A stretch of DNA of 59,924 nucleotides from Candidatus Omnitrophota bacterium (GTDB lineage Bacteria; Omnitrophota; Gorgyraeia; JACQQV01), in the NCBI GenBank assembly GCA_016206785.1, contig JACQQV010000005.1, positions 1 to 59,924 of the forward strand, in the 5' to 3' direction. The notes under the pieces were generated by a model, which was not told the origin of the DNA, searched no databases, and saw nothing but the letters and a program-made list of their open reading frames with translations. Positions 1 through 9,264 of the stretch are shown here, one piece after another. Numbering within the stretch: position 1 is the first letter of the stretch; the number at the start of each line of letters is the position of its first letter. The translations under genes and the position numbers were made by a program.

Positions 1-635
<635 letters not shown>

Positions 636-715
636 AGGGATACCCCTCGCCTGGCGGCTCGGGGTTATTCTTGAGACGGACATACGTCCATGAACTCAGG
701 ATCCGCTTGGCTATT

Positions 716-730
716 CAGTTTTCAAAGAAC
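716..730 (-). promoter_or_regulatory. boxA-like antitermination site in the rRNA leader
   Basis: The minus strand reads GTTCTTTGAAAACTG about 80 nt before the 16S 5' end. This matches the boxA core (TGCTCTTTAACA-type) found in rRNA leaders, where the NusB/NusE antitermination complex binds. The position between promoter and 16S supports the call. Confidence 0.6.
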
Positions 731-774
731 GATGTTTCGAAAATGTTAAAAATTGCGTGAAAAAAAGTAGAGAC

Positions 775-804
775 AAAAAAAGCATCGTAGCCGATGCTTT
801 TTTG
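775..804 (-). terminator. Terminator-like hairpin inside the rRNA leader
   Basis: A 12-bp inverted repeat, AAAAAAGCATCG-TAGC-CGATGCTTTTTT, gives a GC-cored hairpin flanked by T runs on both strands. In the rRNA direction it ends in seven T residues, the form of an intrinsic terminator. It lies downstream of both rRNA promoters and upstream of boxA. It could be an attenuator, or define a short leader RNA of about 130 nt. Confidence 0.55.
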
Positions 805-914
805 CAACATCCTACGTTTAAAAAGGTTATAAATTATCCAAACCTGTCAAATTGGAAAGTCAAGCCCTTTCCTCGCTCCTGGGAAGACCAATTTCTAGCC
901 TAACCCAAACTGTA

Positions 915-943
915 AGTATAACACAGAGTATGGGTATTGTCAA
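915..943 (-). promoter_or_regulatory. rRNA promoter, proximal (P2)
   Basis: The minus strand shows a perfect -35 TTGACA (938-943), a 17-bp spacer and -10 TATACT (915-920). It lies about 280 bp before the 16S 5' end, so the start site would be near 908. This is a near-consensus sigma-70 promoter, fitting a stable-RNA operon. Confidence 0.85.
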
Positions 944-975
944 GAGGAACAATCGGGCCTGGACCGATTAGTTTT

Positions 976-1004
976 GTTTTAGCATGCCCCGGCCGGCTTG
1001 TCAA
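976..1004 (-). promoter_or_regulatory. rRNA promoter, distal (P1)
   Basis: The minus strand shows -35 TTGACA (999-1004), a 17-bp GC-rich spacer and -10 TAAAAC (976-981), 61 bp upstream of P2. Tandem promoters are usual for rRNA operons. The G/C-rich spacer with a weaker -10 contrasts with P2, so the two may respond differently to growth rate. Confidence 0.75.
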
Positions 1005-1023
1005 GTATTTTTCAATGAGGCCA

Positions 1024-1052
1024 TGACTTACAGAGTGAAGCGATGTAAGTCA
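1024..1052 (-). other. Inverted repeat between tyrS and rRNA promoter P1
   Basis: TGACTTACA (1024-1032) and TGTAAGTCA (1044-1052) form a perfect 9-bp inverted repeat around an 11-nt loop. It lies 11 bp past the tyrS stop and about 20 bp upstream of the P1 -35 box. No T run follows on the minus strand, so it is a poor intrinsic terminator. It may be an operator or a rho-independent end of weak type. Confidence 0.45.
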
Positions 1053-1063
1053 CGCGTCTTCAT

Positions 1064-2251
1064 CTACGAAATTCCCGAAACTTCAACCGATTTTTTCCCA
1101 ATCTGAAAGATATCCCCCACCTTCACCTGATTGACGGGAATCGTGTAATGGGTCCAAGAAATTCCATTATACTTTAAGGCCCTTTCATCGATCTTACGTC
1201 TCGCTTCAGCACGACTTACCGTCATTCCACTCGAGGCTAAAAAAACTGGTAATTGATATTCGAGCCCATTCTCTGTTTTCATCTCTGAAGCAAATGGGAA
1301 TTTTGGATTTTCTTGAGGGAGACCTTTCCCGGTGCTCCGCTCGAATTCTTCTTCTGCTTTCTGCGAAGCGTTGGGACCATGATACTGTGCGACGATGATC
1401 CTTGCGAGCTCTTTCTTTGCTTCCCGAGGATGAAGTTTTTTTATCGCAGGAAGGGACTCGTCGGTGAGGAGCTCGTAGTATTTCCACATCATCTCATCCG
1501 AAATCGACATGACCTTTCCAAACATCTCTTTCGGAGATTCGTTGATCCCGATCTGATTTCCGAGTGACTTGGACATCTTCTGGACGCCATCCAGGCCTTC
1601 TAAAAGCGGGGTTGTGAGGACCACCTGTTCTTCCTGGCCATACCGTTTCTGTAGGGTGCGTCCCATGAGCATGTTGAGTTTTTGATCCGCCCCACCCAAC
1701 TCGACATCCGCCTTCAGCGCCACAGAATCATACGCTTGAAAAAGAGGATACATAAACTCAAGAAGCGTAATGTCTTGGTCACCTTCAATTCTTTTTCTGA
1801 AATCTTCTCTTTCGAGAACGCGGGCAACGGTCTGTTTGGAGGTTAGTTCAATAATGCCTTCTAATTTCATCTTGCCTAACCACTCGCTGTTGAATCTCAC
1901 CTCTAATTGCGAGCGATCAAGAATTTTAGAGACCTGAGCGACATAGGTCTTGGCATTTTCCTGCACCTCTTTTTCGGACATCGGCTTTCTCACCTCGGAA
2001 CGCCCCGTGGGATCCCCGATCCTTCCTGTGTAATCCCCGATCAAAAAAATCACGCGGTGCCCGAGGTCCTGAAAATGGCGCATCTTGCGCAGAAGGACGG
2101 TGTGACCGAGATGAATGTCCGGGGCGGTCGGATCGAACCCCGCTTTGACGATGAGCTTCTTTTTCTTACGGAGTTTTTCCAGGAGTTCTTTTTCCTGGAT
2201 GATCTCTACCGCGCCACGTTTGATTTTTTCGAGTTGCTGTTCAGGGGTCAT
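1064..2251 (-). CDS. tyrS: Tyrosyl-tRNA synthetase
   Basis: Class I aminoacyl-tRNA synthetase that charges tRNA-Tyr with tyrosine in the cytoplasm. The 395-residue product has the HIGH-type signature HLGH at residues 47-50, the GGADQ tyrosine-binding region at 186-190 and KMSKS at 225-229. A C-terminal S4-like RNA-binding domain covers about residues 335-395. The length fits the longer bacterial TyrRS subtype. The ATG start has only a weak Shine-Dalgarno sequence. An intrinsic terminator of rpsA sits about 40 bp upstream, so expression depends on read-through or an unseen promoter. No T-box element is visible. Confidence 0.96.
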   Translation of the reverse strand: MTPEQQLEKIKRGAVEIIQEKELLEKLRKKKKLIVKAGFDPTAPDIHLGHTVLLRKMRHFQDLGHRVIFLIGDYTGRIGDPTGRSEVRKPMSEKEVQENAKTYVAQVSKILDRSQLEVRFNSEWLGKMKLEGIIELTSKQTVARVLEREDFRKRIEGDQDITLLEFMYPLFQAYDSVALKADVELGGADQKLNMLMGRTLQKRYGQEEQVVLTTPLLEGLDGVQKMSKSLGNQIGINESPKEMFGKVMSISDEMMWKYYELLTDESLPAIKKLHPREAKKELARIIVAQYHGPNASQKAEEEFERSTGKGLPQENPKFPFASEMKTENGLEYQLPVFLASSGMTVSRAEARRKIDERALKYNGISWTHYTIPVNQVKVGDIFQIGKKSVEVSGIS

Positions 2252-2288
2252 GAGGATTCTTAAGTTCGCCGGTTCGCGAGTTTTCGGG

Positions 2289-2322
2289 TTAAAAATAAAA
2301 GGGCAAGCGTTTGCCTGCCCTT
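2289..2322 (-). terminator. Intrinsic terminator after rpsA
   Basis: On the minus strand, AAGGGCA and TGCCCTT pair across a short loop and are followed by TTTTATTTTT. A shorter alternative stem, GGCA/TGCC, is nested inside. It lies 25 bp past the rpsA stop and closes the pheA-to-rpsA gene run. Confidence 0.8.
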
Positions 2323-2346
2323 ATTCTAACATAAAAAGAGTGGAAA

Positions 2347-3957
2347 TTACTTTTCTTCGACGTTTTTAAGGCTTAAGCCGATGCGACGCAGATCCGTATC
2401 GATTTTGATAATCCGTGCCTTGACGGCGTCACCCACCTTGCAACTCTGCTCAAGATTTCCGCTTCGCTCCGGCCCGATTTCCGAGATGTGGACAAGTCCT
2501 TCTACCCCTTGTTCCAATTCAAGAAAGATCCCGAACTTCGTCGCTTTGGTGATCTTTCCCGAGAGGACCATCCCCACCGAATAACGGGAAACAATGTCCG
2601 GCCAAGGGTCGGAGGTGAGCTGTTTCAAGCCCAACGCGACCTTGTGATTCTTGGCATCAATAGAAAGGATGGCCGCTTCGACCTCCTGTCCCTTCTTTAA
2701 AATATCCCGAGGGTGATTCACCTTCCGTGTCCAGGACATATCTTGAATACCGACGAGACCGTCGAGACCCCCTTCCAATTCCACGAAGGCACCGTAGTCG
2801 GTCAAGGAGCGGACCTTCCCCTGAACTTTTGAACCCACAGGATATTTTTCCTCAACCGACAGCCAGGGATCTTGGTCCGGGCTTTTCATTCCGAGTGCAA
2901 GCTTTTGGTTTTGACGATCTACATGAAGGACAACCGCCTCGACCTCCTGTCCGATCGACACCACTTCTCCTGGATGGGTGACCCGGCGGTTCCAAGAAAG
3001 CTCTGAAATGTGCACCAGTCCCTCAAGCCCTTTCTCAATTTCTACAAATGCGCCGTAAGGAAGAAGATTGACGACCTTTCCTCTCACCTTTGAGCCGACC
3101 GGATATTTTTCCTCAACATTTTCCCACGGGCTCGGCTGGGTCTGTTTGAAGCCGAGGGAAACCTTCATTGTCTCCTTATCAAAATCGAGAATCATCACAT
3201 TCACTTTTTGTCCGACTGAAAGAAGTTCGCTGGGATGAGAGATGCGACCCCAACTCATGTCGGTGATATGGAGAAGCCCATCCACACCCCCTAGGTCAAT
3301 AAAGGCGCCGAAATCGGTAATGTTCTTGACCGTCCCGTTCCGCACTTCGCCCGTCTTCAGTTCTAAAAGAATTTTCTCTCGCTGTTTGTCCATTTCCTCT
3401 TGGAGAACTTCCTTGCGAGAGACCACGATATTTTTCCGGGCCTTATTGATCTTGATGACTTTGCATTTTAAGGTTTGGCCGAGAAATTGGTTGACATTGG
3501 TAAATCCTTTGAGGGAGACGAGTGAGGCGGGAAGAAAGGCTTCCACTCCGATATCCACCATGAGGCCTCCCTTCACCTTCTTTGTCACTTTCCCTTCCAC
3601 CAGATCCCCTTCGTGGCATCGGGAGATGACACGGTCCCATCCTTGGCTTCGTTCCGCCTTTCTCTTGGAAAGAACGATCCGTCCTTCTTCATCCTCTTTG
3701 GATTCCAAAAGGACTTCGACCTCATCCCCTACCTTCAGGGTCCCTGCATCCAAAAATTCATGAAGGGGGATGTACCCTTCGGATTTATATTTCACATCCA
3801 CAAGGGCTTCTTTGGAGGTTAAGGCGATAATCTTCCCTTTCACCACCTGGCCCTCCTTAATATCGCGAAGGCTTTCTTCATAAGCCTTTGATAAATCCAC
3901 GCTTATGCTTTCGTTCCTATCTTTGTCCAATGTTTTAACGCTAAACTCCTCAAACAT
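2347..3957 (-). CDS. rpsA: 30S ribosomal protein S1
   Basis: RNA-binding ribosomal protein that brings mRNA to the 30S subunit during initiation. The 536-residue product is a chain of S1 (OB-fold) repeats, about six, beginning near residues 32, 118, 204, 289, 376 and 463. The later repeats carry the typical GAFVELE/GLVHISE pattern (for example YGAFVEIEKGLEGLVHISE). The length is close to the 557 residues of E. coli S1. A GAGGG ribosome-binding site precedes the ATG by about 8 nt. The gene follows plsC by 50 bp and ends in a strong terminator. Confidence 0.96.
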   Translation of the reverse strand: MFEEFSVKTLDKDRNESISVDLSKAYEESLRDIKEGQVVKGKIIALTSKEALVDVKYKSEGYIPLHEFLDAGTLKVGDEVEVLLESKEDEEGRIVLSKRKAERSQGWDRVISRCHEGDLVEGKVTKKVKGGLMVDIGVEAFLPASLVSLKGFTNVNQFLGQTLKCKVIKINKARKNIVVSRKEVLQEEMDKQREKILLELKTGEVRNGTVKNITDFGAFIDLGGVDGLLHITDMSWGRISHPSELLSVGQKVNVMILDFDKETMKVSLGFKQTQPSPWENVEEKYPVGSKVRGKVVNLLPYGAFVEIEKGLEGLVHISELSWNRRVTHPGEVVSIGQEVEAVVLHVDRQNQKLALGMKSPDQDPWLSVEEKYPVGSKVQGKVRSLTDYGAFVELEGGLDGLVGIQDMSWTRKVNHPRDILKKGQEVEAAILSIDAKNHKVALGLKQLTSDPWPDIVSRYSVGMVLSGKITKATKFGIFLELEQGVEGLVHISEIGPERSGNLEQSCKVGDAVKARIIKIDTDLRRIGLSLKNVEEK

Positions 3958-4007
3958 GCGAAAACCCTCTAAAGTGAAATTTAAAAGTGTATTATGACGA
4001 AAGAGGC

Positions 4008-4658
4008 CTATTCTGTCAAGTCTTTTATTTGGCGGATCGCTTGCATCAACTGATCCGCAATCTTCTGATAGGTGTCGTGGCGGCTTTTGAGAAGTTTGTC
4101 TGAGGATTCCCCTTTCCCCAGAGGAGGCTCTGTGAAGTGATGGAAGGAGAGGGGTTTCCCAAAATGAACGGAGATCTTCTTGGGGCGAATCATTTTTGCA
4201 CCGCGGGGAAGGGCCTCATGGCTTCCTTGAATATAGACAGGAAGAACCGGCACCCTGGATCTTACCGCAAGGAGTCCTGCCCCTGTATGACCCTGACGCA
4301 AGGAACCGTCCCAACTCCGGGACCCTTCTGGAAAGAGGACCACCGTTTTCCCCTCTATCAGTTTCTCGATCGATTCGAGAATTGCCTCTTTGTCTGTCCG
4401 ACCGACACGGACCGGAAAGGCGTGAAGGGCGCGGATCAAGGCACCAAACAAAGGATTCTGAAAAAGCCCCCACCGTGCGAAAAAATAAAGAGGACGCGGA
4501 CAGGCGACGCCAAGAACGACAGGATCCACATAGGAGGCATGATTGCTCACGAGGAGGAGACCCCCTTTTCTGGGAATAAACTCCCGACCGGTTACTTCAA
4601 TTCGGAAAAGGAGTTTCACAAGAAGGATGGCCAATGGACGAAGAAAAGAATAGAGCAT
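4008..4658 (-). CDS. plsC: 1-acyl-sn-glycerol-3-phosphate acyltransferase (PlsC family)
   Basis: Membrane-associated acyltransferase that adds the second acyl chain to lysophosphatidic acid in phospholipid synthesis. The 216-residue product has an N-terminal hydrophobic segment (about 5-19), the catalytic NHASYVD motif with H40 and D45 (HX4D), and the FPEG substrate-binding motif at 109-112. The start overlaps the tyrA stop by one base (TAATG), so translation is probably coupled. In many genomes aroA and cmk lie between tyrA and plsC-rpsA; here both are missing. The exact acyl acceptor cannot be read from sequence. Confidence 0.9.
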   Translation of the reverse strand: MLYSFLRPLAILLVKLLFRIEVTGREFIPRKGGLLLVSNHASYVDPVVLGVACPRPLYFFARWGLFQNPLFGALIRALHAFPVRVGRTDKEAILESIEKLIEGKTVVLFPEGSRSWDGSLRQGHTGAGLLAVRSRVPVLPVYIQGSHEALPRGAKMIRPKKISVHFGKPLSFHHFTEPPLGKGESSDKLLKSRHDTYQKIADQLMQAIRQIKDLTE

Positions 4659-5491
4659 TATCGTACGAGACGGTCTCGAAGGTGCTTTGCCTTTTCAAAC
4701 AGATGAAGGATCGCTTCGGCATCCTTTTTTTCAAGATGCCGCGTGACGCGATCGAATCTCTTTCGAAACTGACGGGAGGATCTCAAGATTTCCCGCTGAT
4801 TGGAAAGGAGGATATCCCGCCAAAGCCATGGATCGGAAGAGGCGATCCGCGTCATGTCTTTAAATCCTGTTCCGGCCCATTCAATCCCCTCGGCATTGAG
4901 GACGAGAAGGGCCGCCAAGAGATGGGGCAGGTGACTCAACGAGGAGACGATCCGGTCATGTTCTTTGAGTTTAACCACCTTGACCCGGCATCCGATCCGC
5001 CTCCAGAATTCACGAATCGTTCGAAGAGAAGAAGAAGAGGTGTGCCGGGTGGGAGTGACGAAACAGATGTTCCCTTCAAAGAGGGTCGGGATCGCATGAG
5101 AGACTCCCCTTGTCTCCCGCCCCGCCATCGGGTGAGACCCTACGAAGGAGACATGGGAAGGGAGGAGTTCTTCGATTTCCATCGTCAGAGATCCCTTGGT
5201 GCTCGCCACATCTGTGAGAAGACATCCCGGCTTCAATCGCCGAGCAATGCTCCGAACCAGGTGCGGAATGACCCGTATCGGTGTCGCCAAGATGACGAGA
5301 TCCGCCCCTTGGATCGCGCGCAACGGGAGGGTTGTTCCCCAATCAATCGCCCCCCTCCTTTTCGCGAGGGCGACGGAACGGGATGTCTTACAGACCCCCA
5401 CCACCTCTTTGGCCAACCGCTTTTTACGGATGGAGAGCCCCAAAGATCCACCGATGAGCCCTACTCCAAGAATCGCGACACGATGAAACAT
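4658..5491 (-). CDS. tyrA: Prephenate dehydrogenase
   Basis: Converts prephenate to 4-hydroxyphenylpyruvate with NAD(P)+, the tyrosine branch of aromatic amino acid synthesis. The N-terminal Rossmann motif GVGLIGGSLG is at residues 9-18 of the product begun at the chosen start, followed by the helical dimerisation domain of the TyrA family. The chosen ATG at 5491 lies 2 nt past the aroF TGA (TGAAAATG). A TTG two codons upstream would overlap that stop and cannot be excluded. The gene is single-domain, without fused chorismate mutase or ACT domain, and is flanked by aroF and plsC. Confidence 0.92.
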   Translation of the reverse strand: MFHRVAILGVGLIGGSLGLSIRKKRLAKEVVGVCKTSRSVALAKRRGAIDWGTTLPLRAIQGADLVILATPIRVIPHLVRSIARRLKPGCLLTDVASTKGSLTMEIEELLPSHVSFVGSHPMAGRETRGVSHAIPTLFEGNICFVTPTRHTSSSSLRTIREFWRRIGCRVKVVKLKEHDRIVSSLSHLPHLLAALLVLNAEGIEWAGTGFKDMTRIASSDPWLWRDILLSNQREILRSSRQFRKRFDRVTRHLEKKDAEAILHLFEKAKHLRDRLVR

Positions 5492-5493
5492 TT

Positions 5494-6516
5494 TCAAATT
5501 TCCCGTCCGATGGCGTGACCGACCTTTTTCAACTCTTCCATCAGATCCGAGAACATCGACGGCAGAAGCGACTGAGGCCCATCAGACTTGGCGATCTCCG
5601 GGTTGGTGTGAACTTCGATGATGAGGCCGTCGGCACCGGCCGCGAGCGCCGCCTTGGCCACAGAGGCGACCAGTGACCGCTGACCGGTGGCATGACTCGG
5701 ATCAGCGACCACCGGGAGATGACTGAGCTGTTTGATGACAGGAATTGCATTAATGTCGAGGGTAAACCGGGTTGCACTCTCAAAGGTACGGATCCCTCTT
5801 TCGCAGAGGATGACATGGGGGTTTCCCTCCGAGACGATATACTCGGCAGACATGAGGAGTTCTTCGACGGTCGAACCCATTCCCCGCTTAAGCAGCACCG
5901 GTTTTTTGGAACGACCTACCTCCTTTAACAGATCAAAATTCTGCATGTTGCGTGCGCCGATTTGAAGAATGTCCGCGTATTTTTCAACCAGAGCGATCTG
6001 TCGCGGATCCATGAGTTCCGTCACGATGGGAAGTCCTGTTTTCTCCTTCGCCTCGTGGAGATACTGCAACCCCTCCTCGCCGAGCCCTTGGAAGCTGTAA
6101 GGAGAGGTGCGGGGTTTGAAGGCCCCTCCCCGCAAAATCCTCGCCCCCGCCAGTTTGACCTTCTTCGCCACTTCCAGCATGATTTCACGGCTCTCGACCG
6201 AACAGGGTCCCGCCATCACCACGACTTTTTTTCCACCAATCTTGATCCCTTCGATATCGATCACTGTATCTTGAGGCTTGTACTGTCTTGAAACGAGCTT
6301 GAAAGGGGCTGAGATGCTAACCACCTTTTCGACGCCGGGAAAGGCTTCAAAAGGTTGGATCCGAAGTCTCGCCACCTGATCGATCTTTCCCTTAATGCCA
6401 ATAATCGTCCGCTCCGCCCCTCGGTTGATATCGACGGGGAACCCAGATGTTTTTACCTTTTCCAGCACATGCTGGATCTGTTTTTCTGTCGCTTCAGGTT
6501 TAAAGACGATGATCAT
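5494..6516 (-). CDS. aroF: 3-deoxy-7-phosphoheptulonate (DAHP) synthase with N-terminal regulatory domain
   Basis: First step of the shikimate pathway: phosphoenolpyruvate plus erythrose 4-phosphate to DAHP. Residues 1-70 form a ferredoxin-like domain as in the Thermotoga-type enzyme, where it mediates tyrosine feedback inhibition. The catalytic barrel follows with GPCS at 103-106 (metal-binding Cys) and [11 protein letters not shown] near 138-148. This is the type I-beta subfamily. A GGAG ribosome-binding site lies 6 nt before the ATG. It sits between hisC and tyrA in one operon, so pathway entry and the tyrosine branch are made together. Confidence 0.95.
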   Translation of the reverse strand: MIIVFKPEATEKQIQHVLEKVKTSGFPVDINRGAERTIIGIKGKIDQVARLRIQPFEAFPGVEKVVSISAPFKLVSRQYKPQDTVIDIEGIKIGGKKVVVMAGPCSVESREIMLEVAKKVKLAGARILRGGAFKPRTSPYSFQGLGEEGLQYLHEAKEKTGLPIVTELMDPRQIALVEKYADILQIGARNMQNFDLLKEVGRSKKPVLLKRGMGSTVEELLMSAEYIVSEGNPHVILCERGIRTFESATRFTLDINAIPVIKQLSHLPVVADPSHATGQRSLVASVAKAALAAGADGLIIEVHTNPEIAKSDGPQSLLPSMFSDLMEELKKVGHAIGREI

Positions 6517-6531
6517 GAAACGCTCCTTTGG

Positions 6532-7614
6532 TTAGAGAATTTTTTTGAGGACCCGGATCAGCCGTTTGTTCTCATCGCTTTTCCCGATGGTGACCCGGAT
6601 AAAGGCGTCTAATTTCCACGCCCCCATGTCGCGCACGATCACTCCAAATTTAAGGAGTTTCTCATAGAGGGGTTTGCCATCCCCGACATTCACCAAAATA
6701 AAATTGGTCTGGCTCGGGATATACCGGAGGCCTAACTCATCGAAGTGACGATAAAGATAATTTTTCCCTTCCCTTACAAGTCTTCGAGTCCGTTCTAAGT
6801 GAGTCCGATCCTCTAGGGCGGCCAGGGCCGCTGCCTGAGCGAGTGAATTCACATTGAACGGTTCCCGTACCCGGTTCAAATAATCGATGATCTCTGGATT
6901 CGAGATGCCATAACCGATCCGAACCCCTGCGAGTCCGTAGGCCTTTGAAAAACTCCGGGTAATGATCACGGAGTGCTTTGAAAGATATTTCCGTGTGTCC
7001 GGATACTCCTTCTCCTGGACAAATTCAAAATAGGCCTCGTCAAAGAAAACGATGACCTCTTTCGGAAGATCCTTCAAAAATGCTTCCACCTCTCCCCGGG
7101 TGACATAGGTTCCCGTTGGATTATCAGGATTGGCGATAAAGACCATCTTGGTTCGGGCACTCACTGCCTCTCTCATCCGGGGAAGATCGTATCGAAAGTT
7201 TTTAAGCGGGACCTCGATGACTTTTGCGCCAGCGACGCGAGAGGCGATCTCATAAATGAGGAAGGTGGGATTCGCCACGACAACTTCTTCCCCTCCCTCC
7301 ACAAACGCGCGTAGCGCAAGAAGAATAATTTCATCCGATCCGTTCCCCGCAATGACCATCGACTCCTTCACACCGAGACGGGAAGCGAGCTTCTTCTTAA
7401 GGAGGTGGGCGTCGGAATCCGGATAGCGGTTGAGGTCTCGAAGTGTTTTCTGAATCGCCTTGAGCGCTTTGGGGGAAGGTCCCAACGCGTTCTCGTTGGA
7501 GGCGAGTTTAATCACCTCTTTTAAGCCCAATTCCCTTTTGAGTTCTTCGATCGGTTTGCCCGGCTTATACGGCGTAATGAGATCGAGAGACTTTCGTGCC
7601 AAAGCAATAGTCAT
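6532..7614 (-). CDS. hisC: Histidinol-phosphate aminotransferase family (HisC-like)
   Basis: Fold-type I PLP aminotransferase of the HisC family. Visible motifs in the 360-residue product are SNENALGPSP near 39-48, NPDNPTG near 162-168, FFDEAYFEF near 190-198, and SFSKAYG with PLP lysine K224. The ATG at 7614 overlaps the pheA TGA by 4 nt; 13 codons upstream in the same frame lie inside pheA and are not used here. Its place among pheA, aroF and tyrA suggests it transaminates phenylpyruvate and 4-hydroxyphenylpyruvate, perhaps as well as imidazole-acetol phosphate. No other histidine gene is nearby. Confidence 0.9.
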   Translation of the reverse strand: MTIALARKSLDLITPYKPGKPIEELKRELGLKEVIKLASNENALGPSPKALKAIQKTLRDLNRYPDSDAHLLKKKLASRLGVKESMVIAGNGSDEIILLALRAFVEGGEEVVVANPTFLIYEIASRVAGAKVIEVPLKNFRYDLPRMREAVSARTKMVFIANPDNPTGTYVTRGEVEAFLKDLPKEVIVFFDEAYFEFVQEKEYPDTRKYLSKHSVIITRSFSKAYGLAGVRIGYGISNPEIIDYLNRVREPFNVNSLAQAAALAALEDRTHLERTRRLVREGKNYLYRHFDELGLRYIPSQTNFILVNVGDGKPLYEKLLKFGVIVRDMGAWKLDAFIRVTIGKSDENKRLIRVLKKIL

Positions 7615-8681
7615 CGGGCGGGATAGGACCCCAAAATCTTCAAAAAGGTGCAATGTTTCTCAAGGGAAGTGATCGCCTGTCTCACCTTCTTCTCTTCCTT
7701 GTGCCCTTTCAGATCCACGAAGAAATAATACTCCCAAGGTTTCTTTCGGGAAGGCCTCGATTCGATCTTGGTGAGATTGATCCCATTTTTCTTGAAGGGA
7801 ACGAGGATATCATGAAGTGCCCCGATTCTATCTTTGATGGAAAACATCACGGAGGTTTTGTCCCGCCCTGTTCGACCCGATCCATTTTTCCCAACGAGAA
7901 GAAAACGGGTCACGTTGCGGTGGCTCTCTCCGATCGATCGGGCGAGGACCCGTAGCCCATACTGACGTGCCGCGTCCTCATGGGCGATGGCGGCGCTGTC
8001 CGCGTGATGGGAGGCCATGGACGCGGCCATACTGGTACTCAACGCCTCCACAGAGTCTCGAGGTTTCAAGTGGTAAAGATTTTCCTCCAGCCAACTGCGG
8101 CACTGGGCGAAAGCCTGCGGATGAAAATAAAGTTTTTTCACCTTGTTCATCGTCTTCGCACGACCAATGAGACAATGGTCGATCTTTAGGAAAACTTCTG
8201 AACAGATCGTCAGTTCCGTATCGGTGAAACGGTCCAGGGTATATCCCACTGTTCCCTCAATAGAATTCTCAATCGGAACCGTCCCGTAATCGGCCCGGTC
8301 CCGCTCCACTTCGGTGAAGACATCCCCAATGGTCATGACGTCGGTGTAAGAGACCTGAGAGCCAAACACCTTTTGAGCCGCCAAATGGGCGTAGCTTAAG
8401 GGGGGGCCTTGGTACGCAATCACGAGCGACTTCTCTAACGCCCTCGCGCCGGAGATCACCTCTCGATAGATCGCCCGTACCGTCTCTGCGGAGAGTGGTC
8501 CTCGACTGAGACGGCTTACCTTTTCATAAATCTCCCGCTCGCGAGTGGGGTCAAAGACATTCCCCCCCTCTCTCGTCTTCAAATGGCCGATGCGGAGGGT
8601 AAGTCCTGCCCGCCGGTTCAGAAGCAACAGGATTTTTTCATCAATCTGATCAATCTCACGACGTAATTTCTTTAGACTCAT
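7611..8681 (-). CDS. pheA: Bifunctional chorismate mutase / prephenate dehydratase (P-protein)
   Basis: Makes phenylpyruvate from chorismate through prephenate, the phenylalanine branch. The 356-residue product has an AroQ-type chorismate mutase (about 3-85), a prephenate dehydratase domain (about 87-265) with the TRF catalytic motif at 258-260, and an ACT regulatory domain (about 277-350) with the ESRP phenylalanine-binding motif at 307-310. The ATG at 8681 is preceded by GGAG at good spacing and overlaps the end of scpB by 26 bp; a longer in-frame extension into scpB is rejected as it has no family match. Confidence 0.95.
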   Translation of the reverse strand: MSLKKLRREIDQIDEKILLLLNRRAGLTLRIGHLKTREGGNVFDPTREREIYEKVSRLSRGPLSAETVRAIYREVISGARALEKSLVIAYQGPPLSYAHLAAQKVFGSQVSYTDVMTIGDVFTEVERDRADYGTVPIENSIEGTVGYTLDRFTDTELTICSEVFLKIDHCLIGRAKTMNKVKKLYFHPQAFAQCRSWLEENLYHLKPRDSVEALSTSMAASMASHHADSAAIAHEDAARQYGLRVLARSIGESHRNVTRFLLVGKNGSGRTGRDKTSVMFSIKDRIGALHDILVPFKKNGINLTKIESRPSRKKPWEYYFFVDLKGHKEEKKVRQAITSLEKHCTFLKILGSYPAR

Positions 8682-9264
8682 CAGGTTTCTCCGGTGAGGG
8701 TGAAAGCGCTTCCTGTGGAAGTGCCGCCTCCTCCATTTTCTCACTTTGTTGAACAAACTCTTCGAGGGGCGGAAGTTCCTCGAGACTATTGAGGCCGAAA
8801 TACTCCAAAAACTCCCGACTCGTTCCATAGAGAAGCGGGCGCCCAATGATTTCCTTCCTCCCTGCAATGCGAATCAGCCTTTTTTCGAGAAGAGACTTTA
8901 AAACTCCCTCAACATTCACCCCTCGAATAAATTCAATTTCTTGACGGGTGACCGGTTGTTTATAGGCGACGATCGCAAGGGTCTCAAGCGAGGGTCCAGA
9001 GAGTTTCTCCCCCCGTGTCTTCTTCAGAAACTTCCTGAGCCATGGCGCATAGAGAGGATTTGTGGTCATCTGGTACCCTCCCGCCACCTCTTGAATCACA
9101 AGGCTCCGTTTGGAACCTTCATAGTCTTTCTTTAAGGCTTCGATCAACGAACGGATCTCCGAAGGCTCAAGGTCTTCAAGGACCATGCCGATCTGCTCGG
9201 CCGATACGGGGGATTCGCTCACAAAGAGAAGGGCTTCGATGATACTCTGAGCATGTTCATTCAT
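8656..9264 (-). CDS. scpB: Segregation and condensation protein B
   Basis: Winged-helix subunit of the SMC-ScpAB chromosome condensation complex. The 202-residue product begins MNEHAQSIIEALLF, typical of ScpB, and contains the conserved AYKQPVTRQEIEFIRGV core near residues 98-114 and the GRPLLYGTS segment near 141-149. The C-terminal tail after about residue 165 is acidic and variable, as is usual. The start overlaps scpA by 4 nt (ATGA), so the two subunits are likely translationally coupled. The last 26 bp overlap the pheA start. Confidence 0.94.
   Translation of the reverse strand: MNEHAQSIIEALLFVSESPVSAEQIGMVLEDLEPSEIRSLIEALKKDYEGSKRSLVIQEVAGGYQMTTNPLYAPWLRKFLKKTRGEKLSGPSLETLAIVAYKQPVTRQEIEFIRGVNVEGVLKSLLEKRLIRIAGRKEIIGRPLLYGTSREFLEYFGLNSLEELPPLEEFVQQSEKMEEAALPQEALSPSPEKPDESKEITS

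Noticed and set aside
2252-2346. T-box or other tRNA-sensing leader before tyrS
   Set aside because: The space is only about 95 bp and is filled by the rpsA terminator; no T-box sequence is visible. The same holds for trpS and proS.
7615-7653. 13-codon extension of hisC
   Set aside because: It lies inside pheA; the ATGA overlap at 7611-7614 fits the style of this genome.
8682-8867. 62-codon N-terminal extension of pheA
   Set aside because: It lies within scpB, is basic and unlike chorismate mutase; a good ribosome-binding site marks the ATG at 8681.
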